64,000 nt of DNA, taken from the NCBI RefSeq assembly GCF_018967845.1, contig NZ_JAHLZZ010000001.1:1984001-2048000 (forward strand). The letters are read 5' to 3'. The notes under the pieces are model-generated. The model saw only the letters and a program-made list of their open reading frames with translations. It did not search any database and had not been told where the DNA came from. The position numbers were made by a program, and so were the translations under genes. This DNA is from Hymenobacter siberiensis. GTDB lineage: Bacteria > Bacteroidota > Bacteroidia > Cytophagales > Hymenobacteraceae. How positions within the stretch are numbered: position 1 is the first letter of the stretch; each line of letters begins with the position of its first letter. Positions 1-8,424 of this stretch are shown piece by piece.

Positions 1-123
1 CTGTTTGCCTTCGAAGCGGCTGCCAACGGAGTAGGGCGCATTCAGCGCGCCGCTGTCGGTAGTGAGAGTGCCGCTGCCTTTGATGTCGCCGTTCCAGACG
101 GCTTTGCCTGCATGGTCTGCCAT
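1..123 (-). CDS. osmC: OsmC-like peroxiredoxin, N-terminal part only
   Basis: The first 41 codons of a minus-strand gene are visible, starting with ATG at 123 and running off the left edge. They read MADHAGKAVWNGDIKGSGTL, then TTDSGALNAPYSVGSRFEGK. This matches the start of OsmC proteins, where a small beta-sheet (A.W.GDIK.G.G.) is followed by a S.SG.L...PY...SRFEG segment. OsmC/Ohr proteins are cytoplasmic thiol peroxidases that reduce organic hydroperoxides with two cysteines; both cysteines lie outside the window, so OsmC and Ohr cannot be separated by active site. The missing C-terminus is an edge effect, not a truncation. The gene is divergent from the GH3 gene. Confidence 0.75.
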   Translation of the reverse strand, partial: MADHAGKAVWNGDIKGSGTLTTDSGALNAPYSVGSRFEGKQ

Positions 124-301
124 GATGTGGTAAATGAGTAAGTGAGTAAATGAGTGAGGTAAGCTTTAGCTTGCCGTCCGAAAAAACAGCGCGGCCGTCA
201 ATTGCTAACGGCCGCAAGGTAGCGAGGTTGTCTTCCGGAAAACCGCGCATCTGGCCCAACGTACCTTCGCAGCCCTTCCAACGGCTTTTTACTTAGCATT
301 T
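124..301. promoter_or_regulatory. Divergent intergenic region between osmC-like and GH3 genes
   Basis: Bases 131-160 are a short degenerate tandem of GTAA(A/G)TGA-like units. Bases 191-198 and 208-215 form an 8-base-pair hairpin (GCGGCCGT/ACGGCCGC); on the minus strand it is followed closely by six T at 186-181, which resembles an intrinsic terminator or attenuator ahead of the osmC-like gene. On the plus strand TACCTTCG at 262-269 resembles the Bacteroidota -7 element TAnnTTTG and could serve the GH3 gene. No matching -33 TTG is obvious at the usual spacing. Confidence 0.35.
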
Positions 302-1798
302 ATGGGATTGAAAGCCATCCTGAGCCAGCCCCTGGCCCGCTACATTGCCCGGCGCTACCAACGCTGGCAGCACCGCCCCGAAACTACCCAGCGCGAGCTG
401 TTGGCGAAGCTGACGGCCACGGCGGCTGGTACTGCCTTCGGCCGTGCTCACGACCTGGGCGGCATCCGCACGCCCGCCGACCTGGCCCGTCAGGTGCCCG
501 TGCGCGACTATGAAGCCCTAAAGCCCTGGTTCGACCGCACGCAGGCCGGCGAGGCCGACGTGCTCTGGCCCGGCCATCCGCTGTACCTGGCCAAAACCAG
601 CGGCACCACCAGCGGCACCAAGTACATCCCGATTACGAAAGATAGCATCCCGAACCACATTGACGGCGCGCGCGATGCCCTGCTCTACTACATCTACCGC
701 ACCGGCCGCAGTCGGTTTCTCGATGGCAAGCTAATATTCCTGTCGGGCTCGCCAGCGCTGGAAATGCATCACGGCATCCGCACGGGCCGGCTTTCGGGCA
801 TTGCCAACCACCATGTGCCCGCCTACCTGCGCCGCAACCAGCTGCCCAGCTACGAAACGAACATCATCGAGGACTGGGAAACCAAGCTGGAGCGCATCGT
901 GGACGAAACGCTGGGCGAGAAAATGACCCTGATTTCCGGCATTCCGCCCTGGGTACAGATGTACTTCGACCGCCTCACCGCCCGCACCGGTCGGCCCATC
1001 AAGGACATTTTTCCCGATTTCAACCTCTTCGTGTACGGCGGCGTCAACTTCGAGCCCTACCGGGCCAAGCTCTTCGAAAGCATCGGCCGGCCGGTGGACA
1101 GCATCGAGCTGTTTCCGGCATCCGAAGGCTTCTTAGCCTTCCAGGACGAGCCCGGCAACCCCGGCCTGCTGCTGCTGCTGAACAGCGGCATCTTCTATGA
1201 ATTTGTGCCCGCCGAGCGGTTCTTCGAGCCCGATGCGCCCCGCCTTACCATCGCCGACGTGGAACTGGACCGCAATTACGCCGTGGTGCTCACCTCCAAC
1301 GCCGGCCTGTGGGGCTATTCTATCGGCGACACGGTGCGCTTCGTGAGCCTGCGCCCGCACCGCGTGGTGGTCACGGGCCGCATCAAGCACTTCCTCTCGG
1401 CCTTCGGCGAGCACGTGATAGGGGAGGAGGTGGAGCAGGCCCTGCGCGAAGTCATGGCCCAAACCCCCGAGGTCGAAGTCACCGAATTCACCGTGGCCCC
1501 GCTCGTGAGCGACGACCCCGCTATGCCCTCGCGCCACGAGTGGCTGGTGGAATTTGCCCGCCCGCCTCAGAAATTTACCACTTTTGCCGCCGCTTTAGAT
1601 ACGGCCCTGCGCCGCCGCAATACCTACTACGACGACCTGCGCCAGGGTAATATTCTGGTGCCGCTGCAGCTCACGCCGCTGCCCGCCGGGGCCTTCCAGC
1701 GCTACATGAAAAGCCTGGGCCGCCTGGGTGGGCAGAACAAGGTGCCGAGGTTGGGGAATGATAGGAAGGTGGCGGCGGGACTTATCGCGGCGGGGTAG
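302..1798 (+). CDS. GH3 auxin-responsive promoter family protein (adenylate-forming enzyme)
   Basis: The 498-residue protein belongs to the GH3 family, ATP-dependent enzymes of the adenylate-forming (ANL) superfamily that in plants conjugate amino acids to acyl acids. The A3-type ATP-binding loop is visible at about residues 98-107 (KTSGTTSGTK), followed by an acceptor-type core (LISGIPPWVQMYFDRL, FPASEGFLAFQ) and the YSIGDTVRF segment typical of GH3 C-terminal halves. Length is a little shorter than plant GH3 proteins (about 580-610), as is usual for bacterial members. No signal peptide or membrane segment is seen, so it is probably cytoplasmic. Its bacterial substrate is not known and no neighbouring gene hints at one. 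The start at 302 is the first ATG and gives a full-length N-terminus. Confidence 0.85.
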   Translation: MGLKAILSQPLARYIARRYQRWQHRPETTQRELLAKLTATAAGTAFGRAHDLGGIRTPADLARQVPVRDYEALKPWFDRTQAGEADVLWPGHPLYLAKTSGTTSGTKYIPITKDSIPNHIDGARDALLYYIYRTGRSRFLDGKLIFLSGSPALEMHHGIRTGRLSGIANHHVPAYLRRNQLPSYETNIIEDWETKLERIVDETLGEKMTLISGIPPWVQMYFDRLTARTGRPIKDIFPDFNLFVYGGVNFEPYRAKLFESIGRPVDSIELFPASEGFLAFQDEPGNPGLLLLLNSGIFYEFVPAERFFEPDAPRLTIADVELDRNYAVVLTSNAGLWGYSIGDTVRFVSLRPHRVVVTGRIKHFLSAFGEHVIGEEVEQALREVMAQTPEVEVTEFTVAPLVSDDPAMPSRHEWLVEFARPPQKFTTFAAALDTALRRRNTYYDDLRQGNILVPLQLTPLPAGAFQRYMKSLGRLGGQNKVPRLGNDRKVAAGLIAAG

Positions 1799-1816
1799 AA
1801 ATCCGTAACTTTAGCC

Positions 1817-2029
1817 ATGCTCCGCCTCGATAAAACCGCTTTTCGGATTGTGCCGCTCCACTACGATGAGGACGCAGAAAACCGCGTCCGCTGGCAGGTA
1901 ATGGCTTTCGCTGAAAAGCGGGAAATCGTCTGGCATTTGCAGCAACGTAAGCGTGAGCTGCATGCGCTCTGTGAGCAAGGCCGTGAACAGGACGGTAGCA
2001 ACACAATGGGTAACGAACTGTCTACTTGA
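1817..2029 (+). CDS. Small hypothetical protein (70 aa)
   Basis: I do not recognise this ORF. It encodes 70 residues beginning MLRLDKTAFRIVPLHYDEDA and rich in charged residues, with no signal peptide or membrane segment. A -7-like TAACTTTA at 1806-1813 sits just before the ATG, the arrangement seen before other genes here, which is the main support for it being expressed. It lies in a stretch that is less GC-rich than its surroundings, together with the DUF4261 gene that follows 61 bases later. An antisense ORF covers the same bases and looks less protein-like. It could be a remnant of a longer gene. Confidence 0.35.
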   Translation: MLRLDKTAFRIVPLHYDEDAENRVRWQVMAFAEKREIVWHLQQRKRELHALCEQGREQDGSNTMGNELST

Positions 2030-2090
2030 AAGCTGCAAAAGCTTCAAACATCATACCCAAGTATATACCAACCCTGCCAGTACGCCATTT

Positions 2091-2945
2091 ATGGGACTTT
2101 TTGATTTTGGTAAAAAGCAGAAGAAGCAAGAAGTGGCGGATGAGCCGCTGAGAAACTACCCCCAGATGCTGACGGCCAAGCTGCTGTTTACAGATAAGCC
2201 TGCTATCAATAAAGCACGCATCACGAGCGAACTGCAAACAGCTCATCCCGGAGTTCACAGTCCCGATAGTGAAAGTGCACTGCTTTATTTCTTCCCCGAT
2301 ATTAAAGTGCAGTTTGAGGATGGAATTATCGCGGCTCAATGCACGATATTCCTGCCAAATGCGGGAGATGAAAAGGCAGAAGTTGCCCCCGAAGCATTAC
2401 AGCAGAACTGGCATTGGGCGAAAGCTGATGAGACGGCAGCTGCTTGTCGGTACGAGTTTCTGGTTTCAGACTTCATGTCCCGGACATTGGATTATAAAGT
2501 CCGACTCACACTATTCATGGACTTTCTGGTAGCCGTTACCCGCGTGGTTGGCCCGCAGGCAGAATACTCGGTAGCGGCTCAGAAACTAATTGCGCCTGAT
2601 GATTTAGTTGATTCCTGGACCAACCCTGACCAACGTCCGTTGCACGGGCTGGTAAACGTGCGCCTCTTCAATATTAGTAACGGTTCGAGCGGTGAAATCC
2701 TTATGGATACCGTGGGTTTGCATTTGCTTGGCTTGCCCGATTTCCAGATTCGCTTTGCAAATCTGGACGAGGGTGTCGTTGGGCAAGCCTTATGGAACTA
2801 TGCCTACTACGTGTACGAGCATGGCGATATCATTACCGATGGCAGTACAATTCAGGGATTGACGCCGCAGTCGAAATGGAAATGCGAACGGCAAGTAGCG
2901 GCCGTTGCTCCCGAACGAGTGGTTATTCATCTGCAGCCTTCCTAA
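2091..2945 (+). CDS. DUF4261 domain-containing protein
   Basis: The 284-residue protein starts MGLFDFGKKQKKQEVADEPL and carries the features I associate with the DUF4261 family: an early 'AKLLFTDKPAINKARITSEL' segment and a C-terminal block with TVGLHLLGLPDFQIRF, a YYVYEHG segment and DGSTIQGLTPQ. The function of this family is unknown. The reading frame is open upstream to 1953, but that extension lacks protein character and overlaps the preceding small ORF; the ATG at 2091 gives the typical 'MGLFDF' N-terminus. No signal peptide is seen. Codon use is less GC-rich than in neighbouring genes, so horizontal acquisition is possible. The stop codon abuts the start of the next gene. Confidence 0.7.
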   Translation: MGLFDFGKKQKKQEVADEPLRNYPQMLTAKLLFTDKPAINKARITSELQTAHPGVHSPDSESALLYFFPDIKVQFEDGIIAAQCTIFLPNAGDEKAEVAPEALQQNWHWAKADETAAACRYEFLVSDFMSRTLDYKVRLTLFMDFLVAVTRVVGPQAEYSVAAQKLIAPDDLVDSWTNPDQRPLHGLVNVRLFNISNGSSGEILMDTVGLHLLGLPDFQIRFANLDEGVVGQALWNYAYYVYEHGDIITDGSTIQGLTPQSKWKCERQVAAVAPERVVIHLQPS

Positions 2946-3392
2946 ATGAACCCTGCCAAACCCGCCCTCCACGCCCTCTGCGACGCCTTCATCGAGCAGC
3001 GCATTGCTGCCGCCCGCACCGCCATGCAGGCCGCCCAGGAATCCTCCTCCTCCGAAACCAAGAGCAGCGCCGGCGACAAGTATGAAACCGGCCGCGAAAT
3101 GGCCAACGCCGAGCGCGACCGCAATGCCGCCCACATGCAGCAGGCCCAGCAATTGCAAGCCGAGCTGGCCCGCATCAGCCCCGACGCGCCGTGCGATACC
3201 GTGCGCCCCGGGGCGCTGGTAAGTACCAGTATGGGGACGTTTTACCTCGGCATCAGCGCCGGCAAGCTGGAGGGGATGGATGTTTTTGGCGTGTCGCCCG
3301 CCGCGCCGGTGGCGGTGGCACTGAAAGGGCTGCGGGCGGGGGAGGAAGCCCTGTTCAATGGCAAAACCGTGCGGGTGCTGGCAGTGGAGTAG
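2946..3392 (+). CDS. GreA/GreB-like coiled-coil protein (often named 3-oxoacyl-ACP synthase)
   Basis: The 148-residue protein has an N-terminal alpha-helical, coiled-coil-like region (about residues 10-80, containing SSAGDKYETGREMANAERDR) and a C-terminal domain (about 85-148, ALVSTSMGTFYLGISAGKLE to the NGKTVRVLAV end). This layout resembles the coiled coil plus FKBP-like domain of transcript cleavage factors GreA/GreB. Bacteroidota homologues are often labelled 3-oxoacyl-ACP synthase, but there is no ketosynthase catalytic Cys-His-His here and the protein is far too short, so that name is not supported. Whether it acts on RNA polymerase is inference. The ATG follows directly after the stop of the DUF4261 gene, so the two may be co-transcribed. 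Confidence 0.6.
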   Translation: MNPAKPALHALCDAFIEQRIAAARTAMQAAQESSSSETKSSAGDKYETGREMANAERDRNAAHMQQAQQLQAELARISPDAPCDTVRPGALVSTSMGTFYLGISAGKLEGMDVFGVSPAAPVAVALKGLRAGEEALFNGKTVRVLAVE

Positions 3393-3403
3393 GGCTTGGT
3401 GCC

Positions 3404-5548
3404 CTACTTCCAGTCCCCGCCGCCGTCGGCGGGCTTGTCGTTGGCTTCGGGTCTCACCAGCTTGAACTCGACGCGGCGGTTCACCTTGGCATCTTCCTCG
3501 GTCACTTCGTCCTTGAGCGGGTGGCTGGAGCCGTAGCCGAAACTCTCGATGCGGTTGGGGGCAATCTTGCCCTTGCGCTCGATGTAGCGGCGGATTGCCT
3601 CGGCGCGGTCCTGTGAGAGCTTCTCGTTCACGTCGGGGTCGCCGCTGGTGTCGGTGTGGCCCGTGATGCTGAGCCGGAACGTGGGGTGGTCGACCAGGAA
3701 CAGCGCGATGCGGTCCAGCGTGCTGTGCATGCTGGGCAGCACGGCCGCCTTGCCCTGCTCAAACTCCAGGTTCTTGAAAATCAGCGGCAGCTTGTAGTCG
3801 ATGCTGTTCGTGAGCAGCGTCATCACCGTGTCGCCCTTCAGGGCAAACTGCTTTTCGACCGAGAAAAAGTCGTTGCTCTGAATCAGCATGGCGTAGTGCG
3901 AGCCCTCAATCAGCTCAAAGTCAAATGTGCCATCGGGCCGGATAAACTTGCTGGCCACCTCAATGCCGTTGTCGGTATCGATGATGCTCACGATGCCCTT
4001 CAGCGGCTTGCTGCTCACCGAGTCCATCAGCGTGCCCTCCACCTTGGTGGTGGCCAGCGGCTGTGCCTCCATCGGCAGCGGGAAGGAGTAGAGGTCGAGG
4101 TTGTTGATTTCCTGCGCCTCCGAGCGGGCGTAGTACAGGTTTTTACTCTCCCTATCGATGGTGAAATAATACTCCGACCCCTTGCCGTTCACCAGTGGGC
4201 CAATGTTCCTGGGTTCCTGCCAGCGCCCGCCCACGCGGTAGGTTTTGTAAATGTCGAAGTCACCAAAGTTCAGCAATTGCCCCCGCGAGCTGAAGTACAG
4301 CACGTGGTAGAGCGGGTGGTAAAACGGGCTCACCTCGCTCTCGCGGGTGTTCACCACCGGCCCCGCGTTCTCGGCCGGGCTCCAGCGCCCGTCGCGCAGC
4401 TTGTGGGTATAGTAAATGTCCGACAGCCCAAAGCCACCCAGCCGGTCCGAGGCGAAATACAGCGTATCCTCGCCCTGCGAGAGGGTGGGCTGCGAGTCCC
4501 AACCCAGCGAGTTCACCATGGGCCCCAGGCTTTTGGGGGCGCTCCACTTGCCGTCTTTGCCGCGCGTGGCGGTGTATAGGTCGCAGTTGCCGTGGCAGGT
4601 GGCGCACTCGCAGCGGGCAAAGTAAATGGTCTTCCCGTCCTTGCTCAGGCAGGCCGAGCCCTCGTTGTTAGGCGAGTTGATGGGCTTGGGCAGCGGCTCG
4701 GCATCGCTCCAGCTCACGCCCTCGCGGTGCGAGGTGTACAGGTCCTCGTCTACCACGCCGGTCAGCCCGCGCCGCTTGCGCTTGCTGCTGAAGATTATCA
4801 GCGAGTCGTTGCCGGCTAGTGCAGGCCCGTAGTCGGCCGCCTTGCTGTTGATGGCGTCGCCCATGCTCGTATACACGCCCTTGGGCGGGTGAAAGGTGTT
4901 AAGGTTCTTGCGGTACTCCACCAGGTCGTAGTACGTTTTCAGGGGGACGTATAGGGCAGTGTTTTTCTGCTCCAGCGAGTCGTAGTAAAGCTGCACGCGC
5001 TTGGTATCGGCGCGGCTGTGCTTCAGGGCTAGGCGGTAGTAGGCCTTGGCTTTCACCGACTGGCTGTCGCGCTCCAGCAGCTGGCCCAGCCGCCAGAGCA
5101 TATTGGTGTTCTTCTCGAAATTGACCGGCCCGAACCGGGCTACGTAGTCTTCGAGCAGCAGCCGGGTCTGGTGGTACTGGCGGCGCTTTTCCGCTTTGGT
5201 AATGGCTTTTAGCGCCTTCCTGTCCTCAAAAAACGGGTATTTGTTGATATTGACGAAGTCGGGCGTGCCATCGGCCCGCAGGTGCAGCTTGCGGCTCACG
5301 CGGCTGTTGAGGCCGCGCACGCGGTAGGCGCCGGGCATTATGGCTGGCTTGGGAACTGCGGCGGCCGGGCGGCTGGTAGCGGCCTTTTTGGGCGCGGCCG
5401 AAGCCCCGCCGCTGGTGGTGTCGGCAGAAGGGGAGGCGGCGGCGGGAATCCGTTGGGTGGGCCGGCGCTGGGCCAGGGCGGTGGGCGAAGTCAGCAGCCA
5501 CGCGGCCGCGCTCAGCAGCAACCAGCTTCGACGCAATAAAGCCGACAT
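3404..5548 (-). CDS. PorE-like OmpA family protein (TPR, PD40 repeats, CRD, OmpA)
   Basis: The mature protein appears exported: the N-terminus MSALLRRSWLLLSAAAWLLT ends in a signal-peptidase I-type site (ALA-QRR). After it come a TPR-like helical region (residues about 80-200), WD40-like PD40 beta-propeller repeats (NNEGSACLSKDGKTIYFA, DTLYFASDRLGGFGLSDIYY, VLYFSSRG, LYYARSE), a carboxypeptidase-regulatory-like segment (VEGTLMDSVSSKPLKGIVSI) and a C-terminal OmpA domain (TGHTDTSGDPDVNEKLSQDR). The OmpA domain keeps the D...N..LS..RA residues that bind diaminopimelate in peptidoglycan. This order matches PorE of the type IX secretion system, which ties the machinery to the cell wall; unlike P. 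gingivalis PorE there is no lipobox. An ATG at 5566 is also possible, but a promoter-like TTG-N21-TATGTTTA overlaps it, so I prefer 5548. Confidence 0.75.
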   Translation of the reverse strand: MSALLRRSWLLLSAAAWLLTSPTALAQRRPTQRIPAAASPSADTTSGGASAAPKKAATSRPAAAVPKPAIMPGAYRVRGLNSRVSRKLHLRADGTPDFVNINKYPFFEDRKALKAITKAEKRRQYHQTRLLLEDYVARFGPVNFEKNTNMLWRLGQLLERDSQSVKAKAYYRLALKHSRADTKRVQLYYDSLEQKNTALYVPLKTYYDLVEYRKNLNTFHPPKGVYTSMGDAINSKAADYGPALAGNDSLIIFSSKRKRRGLTGVVDEDLYTSHREGVSWSDAEPLPKPINSPNNEGSACLSKDGKTIYFARCECATCHGNCDLYTATRGKDGKWSAPKSLGPMVNSLGWDSQPTLSQGEDTLYFASDRLGGFGLSDIYYTHKLRDGRWSPAENAGPVVNTRESEVSPFYHPLYHVLYFSSRGQLLNFGDFDIYKTYRVGGRWQEPRNIGPLVNGKGSEYYFTIDRESKNLYYARSEAQEINNLDLYSFPLPMEAQPLATTKVEGTLMDSVSSKPLKGIVSIIDTDNGIEVASKFIRPDGTFDFELIEGSHYAMLIQSNDFFSVEKQFALKGDTVMTLLTNSIDYKLPLIFKNLEFEQGKAAVLPSMHSTLDRIALFLVDHPTFRLSITGHTDTSGDPDVNEKLSQDRAEAIRRYIERKGKIAPNRIESFGYGSSHPLKDEVTEEDAKVNRRVEFKLVRPEANDKPADGGGDWK

Positions 5549-5778
5549 GGGTAGAGTTTTAAACATATAATATTGCGCAAGTTGCCGACAATTTAACGAA
5601 TTAGCCATATTCGGCATCTGCTCCGGCCGCAGGTGCGCCGCTTTGGCGGTTTTAGCCCGCTGGCACGGCCCTTGAAGCCCAAACGCGCCGGGAAAGCGTA
5701 CCTTGTATCTTCCCAACCGAAAGGCCGCAAACTGCCAATCTGGCACCTGCGGCCGCTGCTTCTGCTTTATCTCCGTTC

Positions 5779-8286
5779 ATGCATCTGGCTTCCCTTTATT
5801 CTTCCGCTGCGGCCCCGATTCGCACATTTAGCGACGCTAACTCTCAACCCGAAGCCATCGCCATTATGGCCGCCGACCCCGACCACCTCCTGCGCGGCGA
5901 CGATGCCCCGCCCACGCTGCCCTTGCTGGCAGTGCGCAACACCGTCCTCTTCCCGGGCGTGGTGTTGCCCGTAACGGTATCCCGCAAAAAAAGCGTGAAG
6001 CTGGTGCGCAAAGCCTACGCCGCCGACAAGCTCCTCGGCGTGGTGGCTCAGCTCAATCCCGATGCCGACGAGCCCACCACCGACGAGCTGCAATCCGTGG
6101 GCACGCTGGCCCGTATTCTGAAGCTGCTGGAGCAGCCCGATGGCCACATTACCATCATCCTGCAGGGCCAGGTGCGCTTCACGGTCGAAGAGCAGCTGAG
6201 CTTCACGCCGCTGGTGGCCCGCGTCAGCTATTTTCCCGAAGTATCGCTGAACCCCGAAATTCCCGGCGAGTTTGGCCTGTTGCAGGCCCTGCGCGAGGCC
6301 GCGACCAAGGTGCTGGAGCTCACGCCCGAGATTCCGATGGAAGCCCGGGCCATGCTCGATGGCATTCAGTCGCCGGCTTTTCTCACGCACTTCCTGTCCA
6401 GCAACGTGCAGCTCGACCTGCCCGCCAAGCAGCGCCTCCTGGAACTGGCCGACCCCGAAGCCCAGGCCCGCCTGCTGCTCGAAGCCCTGCTCAGCCAGGC
6501 TGAATTACTCGAAATCAAGCAGGATATCCGCTCCAAAACCCACACCGGAATTGATGCCCAGCAGCGCGAGTATTTCCTGCGCCAGCAGCTCAAAACCCTG
6601 CAGGACGAGCTGGGCCAGGACGGCACCGAGGAAGACGTGCACCGCCTCAGGGCCCGCGCCGAAACCAAGAAATGGCCCGAGGCCGTGGCGCTCCATTTCA
6701 AGAAGGAGATGGAGAAGCTGGCCCGCACCAACCCCATGGCCCCCGATTATTCGGTGAACATGAACTACGTCGAGTTCCTGCTCGACCTGCCCTGGGGCGA
6801 GTACACCAAGGATAAGTTCAACCTCAAGCAAACCAAGAAAATCCTCGACGCCGACCATTTCGGCCTCGAAAAAGTTAAGGAGCGCATCCTGGAGTACATC
6901 GCTGTGCTCAAGCTGAAGCAGGATTTAAAAGCGCCGATTCTGTGCCTCTACGGCCCGCCCGGCGTGGGCAAAACCAGCCTGGGTCGCAGCATTGCGGCTG
7001 CCATGGGCCGTAAGTACATCCGCATGAGCCTGGGTGGCGTGCGCGACGAAGCCGAAATCCGGGGCCACCGCAAAACGTACGTGGGGGCCATGCCCGGCCG
7101 CATCATCGCCCAGATTAAGAAGGCGGGTACCTCCAATCCGGTCATCATTCTCGATGAGATTGACAAGGTGAGCAGCGACTTTCGCGGCGACCCCAGCTCG
7201 GCCCTGCTCGAAGTGCTCGACCCGGAGCAGAATGCCACCTTCACCGATAACTACCTGGAAGTAGAATATGACCTGAGCAAGGTTCTGTTCATTGCCACGG
7301 CCAACTCGCTCGATACCATTCAGCCCGCCCTGCGCGACCGCATGGAAATCATCGACCTCACCGGCTACACTCAGGAGGAAAAGGTTCAGATTGCGCGCAA
7401 ACACCTATGGCCGAAGCAATTGAAAGACCATGGCTTGGGCGAAACCGAAGTAAAAATCACCGATGCCGCCCTGCATCGCGTGGCCGACGACTATACCCGG
7501 GAATCGGGCGTGCGCGGCCTGGAGCGCAAGCTGGCCGCCGTAACGCGTAACCTGGCCCGCCGCAAGGCCGGCAAGGAGCTGCTGCCGGCGGTGATAGAAC
7601 CGGCCGACGTGCGCAAAATCCTCGGCTCGGCCATTTTTGACCGCGACCAGTACCAGGACAACGACACGGCTGGCGTGGTAACGGGCCTGGCCTGGACCTC
7701 GGTGGGCGGCGATATTCTCTTCGTGGAAAGCCTGCTGAGCCGGGGCCGCGGCAAGCTCACGCTGAGCGGCCAGCTCGGTGATGTGATGAAGGAATCGGCC
7801 ATTACGGCGCTTTCCTACCTGCGCTCGCGGGCCGATGAAATCGGCATCGACTACCGCCTGTTTGAGCAGTACGACCTGCACATTCACTTCCCCGAAGGCG
7901 CGGTGCCCAAGGATGGCCCCAGCGCGGGCATCGCCATTTTCACCAGCATGGCCTCGGCCTTCACCCAGCGCCGGGTGCGCCCGCGTCTGGCCATGACCGG
8001 CGAAATCACGCTGCGCGGCAAGGTGCTGCCCGTGGGCGGCATCAAGGAGAAGCTGCTGGCCGCCCGCCGTGCCGGTATGAAGGACATCATCCTCTGCCCC
8101 AAAAACCGCAAGGACATCGAGGAAATCCAGGAAGACTACCTCAAAGGCCTCACCATTCACTACGCCGACCGGGTGGACGATGTGCTGCGCGTGGCCCTGC
8201 TCGATGAGCTGGTGCCGCACCCGCAAAAGCTGCCCGTGCGCGACGAGCCTGTGCCCGCGCCCGGCCCCAGCGTGGAGGTGCAGTAG
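5779..8286 (+). CDS. lon: ATP-dependent protease Lon
   Basis: This 835-residue protein is a LonA-type cytoplasmic protease that unfolds and degrades damaged and regulatory proteins. Domains in order are the N-terminal LON substrate-binding domain (about 50-250, [20 protein letters not shown]), the AAA+ module with Walker [10 protein letters not shown] at residues 392-400 and Walker B VIILDEID, and the C-terminal peptidase domain. The catalytic serine is in KDGPSAGIA (Ser715) and the paired lysine lies in [10 protein letters not shown] near 756-758. Length fits LonA. An internal ATG at 5866 ([11 protein letters not shown]) would also give a complete enzyme and cannot be excluded as the real start. 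The gene is divergent from the PorE-like gene, with 230 bases between. Confidence 0.95.
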   Translation: MHLASLYSSAAAPIRTFSDANSQPEAIAIMAADPDHLLRGDDAPPTLPLLAVRNTVLFPGVVLPVTVSRKKSVKLVRKAYAADKLLGVVAQLNPDADEPTTDELQSVGTLARILKLLEQPDGHITIILQGQVRFTVEEQLSFTPLVARVSYFPEVSLNPEIPGEFGLLQALREAATKVLELTPEIPMEARAMLDGIQSPAFLTHFLSSNVQLDLPAKQRLLELADPEAQARLLLEALLSQAELLEIKQDIRSKTHTGIDAQQREYFLRQQLKTLQDELGQDGTEEDVHRLRARAETKKWPEAVALHFKKEMEKLARTNPMAPDYSVNMNYVEFLLDLPWGEYTKDKFNLKQTKKILDADHFGLEKVKERILEYIAVLKLKQDLKAPILCLYGPPGVGKTSLGRSIAAAMGRKYIRMSLGGVRDEAEIRGHRKTYVGAMPGRIIAQIKKAGTSNPVIILDEIDKVSSDFRGDPSSALLEVLDPEQNATFTDNYLEVEYDLSKVLFIATANSLDTIQPALRDRMEIIDLTGYTQEEKVQIARKHLWPKQLKDHGLGETEVKITDAALHRVADDYTRESGVRGLERKLAAVTRNLARRKAGKELLPAVIEPADVRKILGSAIFDRDQYQDNDTAGVVTGLAWTSVGGDILFVESLLSRGRGKLTLSGQLGDVMKESAITALSYLRSRADEIGIDYRLFEQYDLHIHFPEGAVPKDGPSAGIAIFTSMASAFTQRRVRPRLAMTGEITLRGKVLPVGGIKEKLLAARRAGMKDIILCPKNRKDIEEIQEDYLKGLTIHYADRVDDVLRVALLDELVPHPQKLPVRDEPVPAPGPSVEVQ

Positions 8287-8290
8287 GGCT

Positions 8291-8406
8291 GTGCGGTAAG
8301 CCTTAGCTGGCACCGCAGGGCCGTGGGGGCGAATGAATACTACCAACTCCAAGGCTGCGTTCTTTCGGCTACACGGCCCTGCGGTGCCAGCTAAAGCTTA
8401 CTACAC
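8291..8406. repeat. Large inverted repeat downstream of lon
   Basis: Arms 8297-8325 and 8372-8400 are 29 bases each and match with one mismatch (core TTAGCTGGCACCGCAGGGCC); weaker pairing extends to 8291 and 8406. The 46-base loop holds no gene. There is no T-run next to the arms, so it is not a simple terminator. It fills most of the gap between lon and porQ. Confidence 0.8.
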
Positions 8407-8424
8407 ACCTATTATCTTCGAACA

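Noticed and set aside
1953..2090. Upstream extension of the DUF4261 gene
   Set aside because: The extension overlaps the small ORF, has no protein-like features, and the ATG at 2091 gives the usual MGLFDF start.
7405..8352. Minus-strand open frame of 315 codons opposite lon
   Set aside because: Antisense shadow of the Lon peptidase domain.
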